A stretch of DNA of 63,550 nt from JAZKDW01 sp040387375 (GCA_040387375.1 JAZKDW010000032.1:1-63550), one strand, 5' to 3'; counted from the first letter of the stretch, positions 1 to 9,651 are shown. The notes: generated by a model not told the origin, from the sequence alone. Translations and numbers: made by a program.

Positions 1-2
1 CG

Positions 3-161
3 CTCTACCCGCGCGGCAATTCCTGGTACGTGGGCGCCAATATTCCCGGCAAGCCTCGGGTGTTCATGCCCTATGTCGGCGGCGTCGGCCGCTATCGCGA
101 GAAGTGCAGCGCAATTGCGGCCAATGGATATGAAGGCTTCCGTTTCGCGAAACGCGGGTGA
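3..161 (+). CDS. Baeyer-Villiger-type flavin monooxygenase, C-terminal fragment
   Basis: Partial gene cut by the window edge; only the last 52 codons are present, ending in TGA. The peptide carries NSWYVGANIPGK followed by a VFMPYVGGVGRY-like stretch. This is the typical C-terminal segment of cyclohexanone/phenylacetone monooxygenase-like enzymes, which insert oxygen next to a ketone using FAD and NADPH. The nucleotide-binding motifs lie outside the window, so the assignment rests on this tail alone. An aldehyde dehydrogenase follows after 142 bp on the same strand, which would suit oxidation of a ring-opened product. Substrate unknown. Confidence 0.7.
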   Translation, partial: LYPRGNSWYVGANIPGKPRVFMPYVGGVGRYREKCSAIAANGYEGFRFAKRG

Positions 162-303
162 ATCCCGCGAAGCATGCAGCGCAGATGAAAACCAGATGGT
201 CATGATCGGATAAAACGTATCAGGAAAGCCATCCTGCCGGCCGCTGATCAGCCAGCGAATTTCGGCATGGCCCCGCCACAGTCCATATGAAAGAGGAGAC
301 AAA

Positions 304-1782
304 ATGCAGTCGAGCGCTCAGGAAAACGGTTCCATGTTTGCAGCAGATAGCAATGAATACCCACACCCGCGCCAGTTCATCGCCGGCCAGTGGCGGCTAG
401 GCGGCGACGGCGTCGCAGGTGTCGTGCGCAATCCCGCCACCAATGCGGTGCTCGCGGAATTACCGCGCGCCAGCAAGCAGGATCTGGATGATGCCCTGGC
501 GGCAGCCGACAAGGCATTCGTCAGCTGGCGCCGTACGCCCGCCGTCGAGCGCGGCGCCATCCTGACCGCCGCTGCCACGCTGCTGCGCGCACGCGCTCCG
601 CAGCTGGCCCGGATCATGACAATGGAACAGGGCAAGACCCTGGCCGAATCGACGCTGGAAGTCATGCTGTCGGCCGAAACCTTCGACTGGTACGCCGCCG
701 AAGGCCGGCGCGCCAACGGCCGCATCATGCCGGCTCGGCTGCCCGGCGCGCGGCAGATGGTATTGCCGACGCCGCTGGGTCCGGTGGCCGCATTCACGCC
801 ATGGAATTTCCCCGGCCTGCTGCCGGCCCGCAAGATCGCACCGGCCCTGGCCGCCGGCTGCACCATGATCATGAAGCCGTCGGAAGAAACACCGGCCTCG
901 GCCCTGCTGCTGGCCGCGGTGCTGGCCGAAGCCGGCCTGCCAGCCGGCGTGCTCAACATGGTGCTCGGCATGCCATCCGACATTTCCGAACACCTGATCG
1001 CCTCGCCGGTCATCCGCAAGATCACCTTCACTGGCTCGGTCCCGGTCGGCAAGCACCTGGCACGGCTGGCGGCGGAAGGCGTCAAGCCCTGCACGCTGGA
1101 GCTGGGCGGTCATTCGGCCGCGTTGATCTTCGAGGATGCCGATCTCGATCGTGCGGTCGCCACCTGCCTGCAGGGCAAGACCCGCAACGCCGGTCAGGTA
1201 TGCACCTCGCCTACCCGCTTTCTCGTGCATGAAGCTATCCATGATGAATTCGTCGCCCGTTTTGCCAAGGCATTGAATGATGTCGTGATCGGCGACGGCC
1301 TGTCCAGCGCCAGCCAGATGGGACCGCTGGCAAATGGCCGCCGGGTCGATGCAATGGAGCAGCTGGTCAGCGACGCCACCGCGGCCGGCGGCAAGCTGTT
1401 CGCCGGCGGCATGCGCCAGGGCGACAGCGGCAATTTTTTCCGTCCGACCATCGTGCTCGGCACGCCGATCGATGCCGGTCCGATGTGCATCGAGCCCTTC
1501 GGTCCGGTGGCGCTGGTCAGCCGCTTCAGCCGCATCGAGGAGGCCATCGCCGAGGCCAATCGCCTGCCTTACGGGCTGGCCGCGTATGCATTCACCCGTT
1601 CGGCGGCAACCGCCGTGACGGTCAGCGAGGAACTGGAAGCCGGCGGCATCGGCATCAATTCGTTTGCCGTGTCGCACGTCGAAGCGCCTTTCGGCGGCAT
1701 CAAGGAAAGCGGCCTCGGTTATGAAGGCGGCAGCGAAGGCCTGGCGGCGTTCATGCATCAGAAATATGTGCACCACGCATGA
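304..1782 (+). CDS. NAD(P)-dependent aldehyde dehydrogenase (succinate-semialdehyde dehydrogenase type)
   Basis: Oxidises an aldehyde to the acid with NAD(P). The 492 residues are full length for the family. Visible motifs are TPWNFP near 165-170, the FTGSVPVG nucleotide-binding loop near 242-249, the general base Glu266 in ELGGH, and the catalytic Cys300 in GQVCTS. The start is supported by AGAGGAGA just upstream. It lies between the monooxygenase fragment and a Liv-type transporter on the same strand, so it may oxidise a semialdehyde from an imported compound. GabD-like by overall pattern, but the substrate cannot be read from the sequence. Confidence 0.88.
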   Translation: MQSSAQENGSMFAADSNEYPHPRQFIAGQWRLGGDGVAGVVRNPATNAVLAELPRASKQDLDDALAAADKAFVSWRRTPAVERGAILTAAATLLRARAPQLARIMTMEQGKTLAESTLEVMLSAETFDWYAAEGRRANGRIMPARLPGARQMVLPTPLGPVAAFTPWNFPGLLPARKIAPALAAGCTMIMKPSEETPASALLLAAVLAEAGLPAGVLNMVLGMPSDISEHLIASPVIRKITFTGSVPVGKHLARLAAEGVKPCTLELGGHSAALIFEDADLDRAVATCLQGKTRNAGQVCTSPTRFLVHEAIHDEFVARFAKALNDVVIGDGLSSASQMGPLANGRRVDAMEQLVSDATAAGGKLFAGGMRQGDSGNFFRPTIVLGTPIDAGPMCIEPFGPVALVSRFSRIEEAIAEANRLPYGLAAYAFTRSAATAVTVSEELEAGGIGINSFAVSHVEAPFGGIKESGLGYEGGSEGLAAFMHQKYVHHA

Positions 1783-1852
1783 GGCGGGGTGCACGTTTGG
1801 CGAAGAAGTTGAAATCAACCGTTTGACAATAAATCCAATGAGGAGCAAATCG

Positions 1853-3082
1853 ATGTCCCGATTCACACCACAAATCACTACCGCCTCGACACGCGGCCGA
1901 GCGACGCTGCTTGCGGTCGCCTGCGCCGGCATGTTCAGCGTAGCCCACGCACAAACCGTCCAGCCGCTGCAGATCGGCTTGCTGAGCGACCTGTCCGGCA
2001 CCTACGCGGATCTGTCCGGTCCTGGCTCGGTGGTCTCGGCCAAGATGGCCATCGAGGATTTCGGCGGCAAGGTGCTCGGCCGTCCGATCCAGCTGCTGGA
2101 AGGCGACCACCTGAACAAGCCCGATACCGGCCTGACCATCGCCCGCAAATGGTATGACGGCGGTGTGCGCGCAATCTTCGACGTCGGCATCACGACCGTG
2201 GCGCTGGGCGTGCAGGACCTGTCGCGCGAAAAAGACCGGCTGGCCGTATTCACCAGCTCCGCCAGCAGCGACCTCACCGGCGTCAAGTGTTCGCCGAACG
2301 GCATCCACTGGACCTACAACAGCTATGTGCAATCGCTGGGCGTGGCGAAGGCCTTGCTGGCGCAAGGCGCCAAGAGCTGGTATTTCGTCACCATCGACTA
2401 CACCTACGGCAAGAATGTGCAGCGCGACACGACCCAGATCATCGAAGCGGGTGGCGGCAAGGTCGTCGGCTCGACACTGCATGCGCTGAACTCGATGGAG
2501 TTCTCATCGCAATTGCTGCAAGCGCAGGGTTCCAAGGCGCAAGTCATCGGGCTGGCCACCACCACCGCGCATGCCGGCGCCGCTGTCAAGCAGGCAGATG
2601 AATTCGGCATTCGCGGCAAGCAGATCGTGGCGCCGCTCAGCCTGACCCTCCATGACGTCAAGGCGCTCGGCCTGAAATCGGCCCAGGACCTGCTGTTGAC
2701 AGCAGCGTATTACTGGGATCAGAACCCGGAAACCAGGAAGTTTGCAAATCGCTACAAGGAACGTTTCGGCAAGATGCCTAACATGGCGCAGGCGAGTGTG
2801 TACGGCGCCGTGACCCACTACCTGAAAGCCGTCGCGGCCGCCGGTACCGACGACACCTCGAAGGTGATTGCGAAGATGAGAACCACGCCGATCAACGACT
2901 TCATGACGAAAAACGGTTCGATCCGGGATGACGGTCGGGTAATGCGCGAGTTCTATGTGTTCCGCGTCAAGAAGCCTTCGGAATCCAAGGGCGAATGGGA
3001 TCTGCTGACTCAAACCCTGACGATTCCTGCCGCCGAGGCTTTCCAGCCGGCCGACAAGGCTGCTTGCTCCCTCGTCAAGTAA
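1853..3082 (+). CDS. Liv-type ABC transporter periplasmic substrate-binding protein
   Basis: Periplasmic binding protein of the branched-chain amino acid/amide/aromatic (HAAT) family, 409 residues. An N-terminal signal peptide ends near residue 33 (VAHA|QT) and the mature part opens with LQIGLLSDLSG, typical of the Peripla_BP_6 fold. The frame is open further upstream, but the ATG at 1853 is chosen because AGGAG lies at 1841-1845 and the signal peptide begins there. It is followed by a hairpin and then by both ATPases and both permeases of the same transporter. The ligand is unknown; the catabolic context suggests a small organic acid or aromatic compound rather than leucine. Confidence 0.88.
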   Translation: MSRFTPQITTASTRGRATLLAVACAGMFSVAHAQTVQPLQIGLLSDLSGTYADLSGPGSVVSAKMAIEDFGGKVLGRPIQLLEGDHLNKPDTGLTIARKWYDGGVRAIFDVGITTVALGVQDLSREKDRLAVFTSSASSDLTGVKCSPNGIHWTYNSYVQSLGVAKALLAQGAKSWYFVTIDYTYGKNVQRDTTQIIEAGGGKVVGSTLHALNSMEFSSQLLQAQGSKAQVIGLATTTAHAGAAVKQADEFGIRGKQIVAPLSLTLHDVKALGLKSAQDLLLTAAYYWDQNPETRKFANRYKERFGKMPNMAQASVYGAVTHYLKAVAAAGTDDTSKVIAKMRTTPINDFMTKNGSIRDDGRVMREFYVFRVKKPSESKGEWDLLTQTLTIPAAEAFQPADKAACSLVK

Positions 3083-3094
3083 ATCGAACTGTCC

Positions 3095-3132
3095 AGCCGG
3101 TCCTCCCGAACAAGCGGGAGGGGCCGGCTTTC
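3095..3132 (+). terminator. GC-rich hairpin between binding protein and transporter genes
   Basis: AGCCGG-t-CCTCCCG pairs with CGGGAGG-g-GCCGGCT across a short AACAAG loop and is followed by TTTCATTT. Position and strength fit a partial terminator or mRNA-stabilising stem that lets the binding protein be made in excess over the membrane components, as in other Liv operons. The T-run is short, so full termination is not assured. Confidence 0.6.
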
Positions 3133-3156
3133 ATTTAAAGTAGAAAAGGACATTGG

Positions 3157-3912
3157 ATGAGTGGCGACTACATCATCGAAACCCGGGACTTGTCCAAGGA
3201 TTTCAAGGGCTTCACCGCTGTCAACAGCGTCGACCTTCGCGTCCGGCGCGGGACAGTGCATGCGCTGATTGGTCCGAACGGCGCCGGCAAGACCACCTGC
3301 TTCAACCTGCTGACCAAATTCCTCGAACCATCGTCCGGAACCATACTGTTCGACGGCCGCGACATCACGCGTACCGCGCCGGCCGATGTCGCGCGCCTGG
3401 GCATGGTGCGCAGCTTCCAGATTTCCGCGGTATTTCCGCAGATGACGGTGCTCGACAACGTGCGCGTGTCGCTGCAGCGCCCGCTCGGACGCTCGTTTCA
3501 CCTGTGGCGTTCCGAAAGTGTATTGAACGAACTGAACGATCGCGCAGCGGCATTGCTGGCCGATGTAGGACTGTCCGAATACGCGGCCGAACATGCGGGC
3601 GACCTCTCCTACGGACGCAAGCGTGCGCTCGAGATCGCGACCACGCTGGCGCTCGATCCGGCCATGCTGCTGCTCGACGAGCCGACCTCGGGCATGGGCC
3701 ATGAGGACATCGGCGTGATCGCCGCGCTGATCAAGCGCGTCGCCGCCTCGCGCACCATTCTGATGGTCGAACACAACCTCGGTTTCGTCGCCGACCTGGC
3801 CGACCGCATCACCGTGCTGGCGCGCGGCGAGATCCTGGCCGAAGGCAGCTACGCCGAGGTGTCTAAAAATGCGGAAGTAATGGCCGCCTATATCGGAACC
3901 TCTCATGACTGA
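3157..3912 (+). CDS. livG: Liv-type ABC transporter ATP-binding protein (LivG)
   Basis: Cytoplasmic ATPase of the HAAT transporter, 251 residues. Walker A GPNGAGKTT lies near 39-47, an LSYGRKR signature (the usual LivG variant of LSGGQ) near 150, Walker B LLLDEP near 171, and a switch His in VEHN. AAGGA precedes the ATG. The gene overlaps the next ATPase gene by 8 bp, indicating translational coupling. With the neighbouring ATPase it powers uptake through the LivH/LivM pair downstream. Confidence 0.92.
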   Translation: MSGDYIIETRDLSKDFKGFTAVNSVDLRVRRGTVHALIGPNGAGKTTCFNLLTKFLEPSSGTILFDGRDITRTAPADVARLGMVRSFQISAVFPQMTVLDNVRVSLQRPLGRSFHLWRSESVLNELNDRAAALLADVGLSEYAAEHAGDLSYGRKRALEIATTLALDPAMLLLDEPTSGMGHEDIGVIAALIKRVAASRTILMVEHNLGFVADLADRITVLARGEILAEGSYAEVSKNAEVMAAYIGTSHD

Positions 3913-4618
3913 CAACGCCACCCTGCCGATCGTCGTGCGCGACCTCCACGGCTACTACGGCCAGTCGCATATCCTGCACGGCATGGAATTCAACGTGCAC
4001 CGCGGCGAAGTGGTCACCCTGCTCGGCCGCAATGGCGCCGGCAAGACCAGCACGCTGCGCGCCATCATCGGCATCCTGAAGAAGCGCAGCGGCTCAGTCG
4101 CGGTTGAAGGCGTCGAAACCATCGCCCTGCCTTCGGAACGCATCGCGCCCATCGGCCTCGGTTATTGCCCTGAAGAGCGCGGCATCTTCTCCGCCCTGAC
4201 GGTGGCCGAGAACCTGGTGCTGCCGCCGATCCTGAAGCCGGGCGGCATGACACTCGAGGAAATTCACCTGCTGTTCCCGCGCCTGAAGGAACGCGCAAAA
4301 AGCCTGGGCACCAAACTGTCGGGCGGCGAACAGCAGATGCTGGCCATCGCGCGCATCCTGCGCACCGGCGCGCGCACGCTGCTGCTCGATGAACCGACCG
4401 AAGGCCTGGCGCCGATCATCGTCCAGCACATCGGCGACATCATCCGCACGCTCAAGGAGCGCGGTTACACCATCGTGCTGGTCGAGCAGAACCTGCGTTT
4501 CGCCAGTTCCGTGGCCGATCGCCATTACGTGGTTGAGCACGGCCGTGTGGTCGATACGATCAGCAATGATGAACTCAAACAATTTCCCGAGCGCCTGGAT
4601 AAATACCTGAGCGTGTAA
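3905..4618 (+). CDS. livF: Liv-type ABC transporter ATP-binding protein (LivF)
   Basis: Second ATPase of the transporter, 237 residues, the usual LivF size. Walker A GRNGAGKT is at 41-48, the signature LSGGEQQ at 138-144, and Walker B LLLDEP with EGLAP follows. Its start lies within the last codons of livG (8-bp overlap). The permease gene begins 16 bp after its stop. Confidence 0.92.
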   Translation: MTDNATLPIVVRDLHGYYGQSHILHGMEFNVHRGEVVTLLGRNGAGKTSTLRAIIGILKKRSGSVAVEGVETIALPSERIAPIGLGYCPEERGIFSALTVAENLVLPPILKPGGMTLEEIHLLFPRLKERAKSLGTKLSGGEQQMLAIARILRTGARTLLLDEPTEGLAPIIVQHIGDIIRTLKERGYTIVLVEQNLRFASSVADRHYVVEHGRVVDTISNDELKQFPERLDKYLSV

Positions 4619-4634
4619 CAACAGGAGTGATGCA

Positions 4635-5516
4635 ATGATTGATGTTTTCGGAGTGCCGCTGCCGGCGCTGTTCGGGCAATTGACGCTGGGCCTGATCAAC
4701 GGCGCGTTCTACGCGATGCTCAGCCTCGGGCTGGCGGTGATTTTCGGCTTGCTCAATGTGGTCAACTTCGCCCATGGCGCGCAGTTCACGCTGGGCGCCT
4801 TCGGCGCCTGGATGCTGCTGCGGTATGCGCAAATCCCCTACTGGGGCGCGCTGGTGCTGGCGCCGCTGATCGTCGCGGCGATCGGCATGGCGCTCGAAAA
4901 GACGCTGCTGCGCCGGCTCTACGGCATGAGCGACCTGTACCAGCTGCTGCTGACCTTCGGCCTGGCCCTGATCTTCGAAGGCTTGCTGGCGATCGTGTAC
5001 GGCTCCTCCGGTATTCCGTACGACAATCCGATGCCGGGCGGGGTCAACCTCGGCTTCATGTTCCTGCCGTATTACCGCGCCTGGGTGGTCAGCTTCTCGA
5101 TCCTGATCTGCCTGCTGACCTGGTACGGCATCGAGCGCACCCGGCTCGGCGCCTATCTGCGCGCCGCCACCGAACGGCCGGAACTGGTGCGTGCGTTCGG
5201 CGTCAATGTGCCGCGCATGATCACCCTGACCTATGGCCTGGGCGTCGGCCTGGCCGCGCTGGCCGGCGTGCTGGCGGCGCCGATCGAACAGGTCAAGCCG
5301 TCGATGGGAACCGGACTCATCATCACCGTGTTCGCGGTGGTGGTGATCGGCGGCATGGGCTCGATCTTCGGCGCCATCCTGACCGGCTTCGCGCTCGGCC
5401 TCATCGAGGCGCTGACCAAGGTGTATTACCCGCAGGGCTCGAGCGTGGCCATCTTCATGGTCATGACCGTGGTGCTGCTGGTGAAGCCGGCCGGACTGTT
5501 CGGCAAACCCCAATGA
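4635..5516 (+). CDS. livH: Liv-type ABC transporter permease (LivH)
   Basis: Inner-membrane permease of the HAAT family, 293 residues with about eight hydrophobic segments. The N-terminal region contains the family pattern NGAFYAMLSLGLAVIFG followed by NFAHG. An AGGAG site precedes the ATG. It would pair with the LivM permease encoded 55 bp downstream. Confidence 0.9.
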   Translation: MIDVFGVPLPALFGQLTLGLINGAFYAMLSLGLAVIFGLLNVVNFAHGAQFTLGAFGAWMLLRYAQIPYWGALVLAPLIVAAIGMALEKTLLRRLYGMSDLYQLLLTFGLALIFEGLLAIVYGSSGIPYDNPMPGGVNLGFMFLPYYRAWVVSFSILICLLTWYGIERTRLGAYLRAATERPELVRAFGVNVPRMITLTYGLGVGLAALAGVLAAPIEQVKPSMGTGLIITVFAVVVIGGMGSIFGAILTGFALGLIEALTKVYYPQGSSVAIFMVMTVVLLVKPAGLFGKPQ

Positions 5517-5571
5517 GCCGCCTGCAAATGACAATGCCGGCTGCCGGCACGACTAACCAACGAGGATTTCC

Positions 5572-6516
5572 ATGCGCCGCCATGATTTGATTGCGTTTGC
5601 CGTACTAATGATTGCGGCAGCGTTTGCACCACTGCTGGTTTACCCGGCTTTCCTGACCAAGCTGCTGTGTTTTGCCCTGTTCGCGATGGCCTTCAACCTG
5701 CTGGTCGGTTATGTCGGCCTGCTGTCGTTCGGCCACGCGATGTTTTTCGGCGGCTCGGCCTATGTCACCGGTCATGCGCTGAAAGTGTGGGGCTGGTCGA
5801 CCGAGCTGTCGGTGCTGGCCGGCATGGCGAGCGCCACCGTGATGGGCCTGATCATCGGGCTGATCTCGATCCGCCGCCAGGGCATCTATTTTGCGATGAT
5901 CACGCTGGCGCTGGCGCAGATGTTCTTCTTTTTCTGCGTCGGGTCGAGCTTCACCGGCGGCGAAGACGGCATCTCGGCGATTCCGCGCAAGCCGGTGTTC
6001 GGCGTCATCGACATCACCGACGACCGCACGCTCTACTACGTGGTGCTGGCCGTCTTCGCCGCCGGTTTCCTGTTCATCTACCGCACCATCCATTCACCCT
6101 TCGGCCAGGTGCTGCAGGCCATCCGCGAGAATGAACCGCGTGCAGTGTCGCTGGGTTATCGCGTCGATCAATACAAGCTGGTGGCCTTTGTGCTGTCGGC
6201 GTCGCTGGCGGGTCTGGCCGGCAGCCTCAAGGTGCTGGTGTTCAAGCTGGCGTCGCTGGTCGATGTCGGCTGGGGCTTGTCCGGCGAGGTGATCCTGATG
6301 ACGCTGGTCGGTGGCATCGGCACCGTGTTCGGGCCGGTGATCGGCGCGGCGTTTATCCTGACGATGCAGAACTACCTGACCGGACTGTCGCAATGGGTGC
6401 CGGTCATCCAGGGCGCCATCTTCGTGGTGGTGGTGCTGCTGTTCCAGCGCGGCATCGCCGGCGAGATCGCCGAATGGCTGCGGCGCAGCAAACAAAAGGC
6501 TGCGGCCAGAAAGTGA
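5572..6516 (+). CDS. livM: Liv-type ABC transporter permease (LivM)
   Basis: Second permease, 314 residues and strongly hydrophobic. LLSFGHAMFFGGSAY and the cytoplasmic loop AIRENEPRAVSLGY are characteristic of LivM. GAGGA precedes the ATG. The stop is followed within 6 bp by the SDR gene, so the transporter and the enzymes downstream are probably co-transcribed. Confidence 0.9.
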   Translation: MRRHDLIAFAVLMIAAAFAPLLVYPAFLTKLLCFALFAMAFNLLVGYVGLLSFGHAMFFGGSAYVTGHALKVWGWSTELSVLAGMASATVMGLIIGLISIRRQGIYFAMITLALAQMFFFFCVGSSFTGGEDGISAIPRKPVFGVIDITDDRTLYYVVLAVFAAGFLFIYRTIHSPFGQVLQAIRENEPRAVSLGYRVDQYKLVAFVLSASLAGLAGSLKVLVFKLASLVDVGWGLSGEVILMTLVGGIGTVFGPVIGAAFILTMQNYLTGLSQWVPVIQGAIFVVVVLLFQRGIAGEIAEWLRRSKQKAAARK

Positions 6517-6521
6517 CCATC

Positions 6522-7286
6522 ATGAAAACAATGACTGAAGGCGAATTCACCGGCAAGGTGGCGCTGGTAACCGGCGCCGCATCCGGCATTGGCGCCGCAG
6601 TGGCGCGTCTGCTTGCCGCCGGCGGGGCCACCGTGGTGGTCGCCGATCTGGATCGCGCCGGCGCCGAACGCACCAGCAGCGAGATCGGCGCCGCGGGCGG
6701 CAAGGCGGTCGCGTACGAGATCGAGCTGACCGACGCGGCAGCGGTCGAGGCCATGGTCGCGCACATCGTGGTTACCCACGGCGCGCTGCATCTGGCGGTG
6801 AACAATGCGGGCGTGGGCGGGCAGCGTGTCGCCCTGGCGGAACAGACGCTCGAGAACTGGCACCGCGTCATCGAGATCAACCTGAACGCCGTCTTTTACG
6901 CGATGAAGTACCAGATTCCGGCCATGCTGGCTGCCGGTGGCGGCGCCATCGTCAATATCGCATCCGTGCTCGGCAGCGTCGGCTCGGCGCTGTCGCCGGC
7001 CTACGTCGCCGCCAAGCACGGTGTGGTGGGGCTGACAAAAAGCGCGGCGATCGCCTATTCGGCGCAGGGCGTCCGCGTCAACTCGGTCGGGCCCGGCTAC
7101 ATCGACACGCCCTTGCTGGGCATTCTCGATCAGGCCACGCGCGAGGCGGTGATCGGGAACCATCCGATCGGACGCCTCGGCCTGCCTGCCGAAGTAGCCG
7201 AACTGGTCGTTTTTTTGCTGTCGGCGCGGGCATCCTTCATCACCGGCAGCTACCATCTGGCCGACGGCGGCTTTACCGCGCGATGA
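6522..7286 (+). CDS. Short-chain dehydrogenase/reductase (SDR)
   Basis: NAD(P)-dependent oxidoreductase of the classical SDR family, about 254 residues. The cofactor motif TGAASGIG lies near the N-terminus, NNAG in the middle, a Ser in NIASVLG, and the catalytic pair in YVAAK; DGG closes the fold near the C-terminus. The start is ATG 6522 or the in-frame ATG 6531; neither has a strong ribosome site, fitting coupling to the permease gene 6 bp upstream. Likely interconverts a hydroxyl and a keto group in the pathway served by the transporter. Confidence 0.85.
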   Translation: MKTMTEGEFTGKVALVTGAASGIGAAVARLLAAGGATVVVADLDRAGAERTSSEIGAAGGKAVAYEIELTDAAAVEAMVAHIVVTHGALHLAVNNAGVGGQRVALAEQTLENWHRVIEINLNAVFYAMKYQIPAMLAAGGGAIVNIASVLGSVGSALSPAYVAAKHGVVGLTKSAAIAYSAQGVRVNSVGPGYIDTPLLGILDQATREAVIGNHPIGRLGLPAEVAELVVFLLSARASFITGSYHLADGGFTAR

Positions 7287-7361
7287 AGCGGCAGCAGCCC
7301 ATCGCGTGTAACATCGCATGACATCCTATCTGTCCATAACGCATTCAAGGGACCTTCTACC

Positions 7362-8585
7362 GTGAACACAAAACCAAATAGCACATCCCCTCTCGCCGGC
7401 CTGAAAGTGCTGGACCTGTCCAAGGTATTGGCGGGTCCGCTGTGCGGCCAATATCTGGGCGACATGGGCGCCGACGTGATCAAGGTCGAAACTCTCGGCG
7501 CCGGCGACGAAACGCGCCAGTGGCCGCCATTCCGCCAGGCTGAGGGCAGCGACCCGACCGGTTCGGTTTTTCTCAGCGCTAACCGCAACAAGCGCAGCAT
7601 CGCCGTCGATTTGCGCAGCGAAGCCGGGCGCAACATCGTCTACCGGCTGGCCGAGAAGGCCGACATCGTGATTGAAAGTTTCGGCCCCGGCGCCTCCACC
7701 CGCCTCGGCGTCGATGCGGCCACCTTGCAGGCGCTGAATCCGCGCCTGATCTTCTGCAATATTTCAGGCTTCGGCAATGTCGGTCCGATGCGCAAGGGCA
7801 AAGGCTACGATGTGATCCTGCAAGCCTTCACCGGCATGTTGTCGATTACCGGCGAGCGCAACGGACCGCCGGTGCGCAGCCCGTTCTCGCCAGTCGACCA
7901 GGCAACCGGACTGCATGCGCTGATCGGCATCCTGGCGGCCGTGGTGGCGCGGGCAACGACCGGCAAAGGCACGGTGGTCGAGGCATCGCTGTTCGATACC
8001 GCAACGGCCTTCCTCGGCTACTTCCTGCAAAGTTTCTGGGAGCGCGGAACGGAGCCGGAAAAACCAGGCTCGGGCCATGAGTCGCTGTGTCCGTATGAAG
8101 CCTTCGACACGGGAGACAAACCGCTGATCCTCGGCGTGGCGAACGACACGCTGTGGCGCACATTCTGCGATGTCACCGGCCTGCAGGACATCGTCGACGA
8201 TCCGCGCTTCGCCACCAATGCGGCACGTGTGGAGCGGCGCGATGAAACGGTTGCGATCGTGCGCAAGGTGATGGCGACACGCAAGCGTGACGACTGGATC
8301 GAGGCGTTTTCCAAGGTGGGCATTCCATGCTCGCCGCTGCACACGCTGGGCGAACTGTCGGACCATCCGCATACGCATGAAAGCGGCATGATCTTCAACT
8401 ACGAACATCCGCAATACGGCACCACACGCGCGGTGGCGCAGCCCTTGCGTTTCGACGGCCAGCGCGCAGGCATGCACCAGCCGCCGCCGGCACACGGCGC
8501 GCATGGGCGCGAGATCCTGCGGGAAGCGGGCTTCGACGATGCGCAGATCGATGACATGGCAAAGCTCGGCGCCATCAGCCTCTGA
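7362..8585 (+). CDS. CaiB/BaiF family (class III) CoA transferase
   Basis: Transfers CoA between carboxylic acids, 407 residues. The N-terminal block VLDLSKVLAGPLCGQYLGDMGADVIKVE is diagnostic and the catalytic Asp is visible near 150 (GKGYDVILQ). The start is GTG at 7362, preceded by AAGGGA. It probably activates the acid made by the upstream oxidation steps, or moves CoA from succinyl-CoA or acetyl-CoA. Donor and acceptor cannot be read from sequence. Confidence 0.87.
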   Translation: MNTKPNSTSPLAGLKVLDLSKVLAGPLCGQYLGDMGADVIKVETLGAGDETRQWPPFRQAEGSDPTGSVFLSANRNKRSIAVDLRSEAGRNIVYRLAEKADIVIESFGPGASTRLGVDAATLQALNPRLIFCNISGFGNVGPMRKGKGYDVILQAFTGMLSITGERNGPPVRSPFSPVDQATGLHALIGILAAVVARATTGKGTVVEASLFDTATAFLGYFLQSFWERGTEPEKPGSGHESLCPYEAFDTGDKPLILGVANDTLWRTFCDVTGLQDIVDDPRFATNAARVERRDETVAIVRKVMATRKRDDWIEAFSKVGIPCSPLHTLGELSDHPHTHESGMIFNYEHPQYGTTRAVAQPLRFDGQRAGMHQPPPAHGAHGREILREAGFDDAQIDDMAKLGAISL

Positions 8586-8611
8586 ATTTAACTTTACGCA
8601 GGAGAAATCTA

Positions 8612-9598
8612 ATGCGCGCAGCATGGTACGAAAAAAATGGCGCCGCCAGGGAGGTGCTGCAAACCGGCGCCCTGCCCGACCCCGAACCGCAGGCGGGTGA
8701 AGTCCGCGTAAGGCTGATGGCCAGCGGCGTCAATCCTTCCGACGTCAAGTCGCGCCAGGGCCGGCCGCTGATCGCCGCCAAAATCATTCCGCACAGCGAT
8801 GGCGCGGGCATCATCGACGCGGTCGGCGCCGGTGTGCCGGCCAGCCGTATCGGCGAGCGGGTCTGGACCTGGAATGGTCAATGGAAGCGGCCGTCTGGAA
8901 CCGCCGCCGAATATATCGCGCTGCCGTCGGCGCAAGCGGTTCATCTCCCCGACAACACGGACTTTGCCGCCGGCGCGTGCCTCGGCATTCCGGCGCTCAC
9001 CGCATGGCAGGCGCTGGAACTGTTGGGCGATATCAGCGGCAAGACTATCCTGGTGATTGGCGCATCCTCGGCCGTCGGTCATTACACGACACAAATCGCC
9101 ACGCGCGACAAGGGTGCGATCGTGATCGGGACGGTCGGCTCGGCCACGAAGGCGGAACATGCGCGCAGCGCCGGCGCCAGCAGCACCATCAACTACAAGG
9201 AAGAAGACGTCGCGGCGCAGGTATTGCGGCTGACCGATGGCCGTGGCGTCGACGCTATCATCGACATGGACCTGTCGACCACCGTGACGCTCATTCCCTC
9301 CGGCTGCCTGGCCTATCACGGGACCATCGTCTGCTACGGCTCGAACGTGATGGACAAGGTGGCGATTCCATTTCGCGACGTCTTGTTCCGCTCGCTGACG
9401 CTGAAATTCTTCGTCGTGTACGAGCTGCTGCCGGCCGACCGGGAACGGGCAACCGCCGGCATCAGCCGGCTGCTCGCCGCCGGCAAACTGCAGCATGCGC
9501 TCGGCAGGTCCTTTCCGATCGAGGAGATCGCCGCAGCGCATGAAGCGGTGGAACAGGGCAGCGGCAACATCGGGAATGTGACGCTCAACTGCAATTGA
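8612..9598 (+). CDS. Quinone-reductase-like medium-chain dehydrogenase (zinc-independent)
   Basis: NADPH-dependent oxidoreductase of the MDR superfamily, quinone reductase/zeta-crystallin branch, 328 residues. The GroES-like N-terminal part contains ASGVNPSDVKSRQG; the Rossmann part contains ILVIGASSAVGHY, equivalent to the family's AAxGGVG loop. Zinc-ligand cysteines are absent. AGGAGA precedes the ATG. It is the last gene of the plus-strand operon and is closed by a strong terminator. It may reduce an enone or enoyl intermediate. Confidence 0.83.
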   Translation: MRAAWYEKNGAAREVLQTGALPDPEPQAGEVRVRLMASGVNPSDVKSRQGRPLIAAKIIPHSDGAGIIDAVGAGVPASRIGERVWTWNGQWKRPSGTAAEYIALPSAQAVHLPDNTDFAAGACLGIPALTAWQALELLGDISGKTILVIGASSAVGHYTTQIATRDKGAIVIGTVGSATKAEHARSAGASSTINYKEEDVAAQVLRLTDGRGVDAIIDMDLSTTVTLIPSGCLAYHGTIVCYGSNVMDKVAIPFRDVLFRSLTLKFFVVYELLPADRERATAGISRLLAAGKLQHALGRSFPIEEIAAAHEAVEQGSGNIGNVTLNCN

Positions 9599-9607
9599 TT
9601 GCGCAGC

Positions 9608-9651
9608 AAAAAAAAAGCGGCTGGTGAAAATTTCACCAGCCGCTTTTTTTT
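9608..9651. terminator. Bidirectional rho-independent terminator between convergent genes
   Basis: A perfect palindrome, AGCGGCTGGTGAAA / TTTCACCAGCCGCT, spans 9616-9644 and is flanked by an A-run on the left and a T-run on the right. It can therefore act in both directions. It lies between the MDR gene on the plus strand and the TctC gene on the minus strand. Confidence 0.93.

Noticed and set aside
460..2001. 513-codon minus-strand frame opposite the aldehyde dehydrogenase
   Set aside because: Shadow of a gene with complete catalytic motifs; it also runs across the gap into the next gene.
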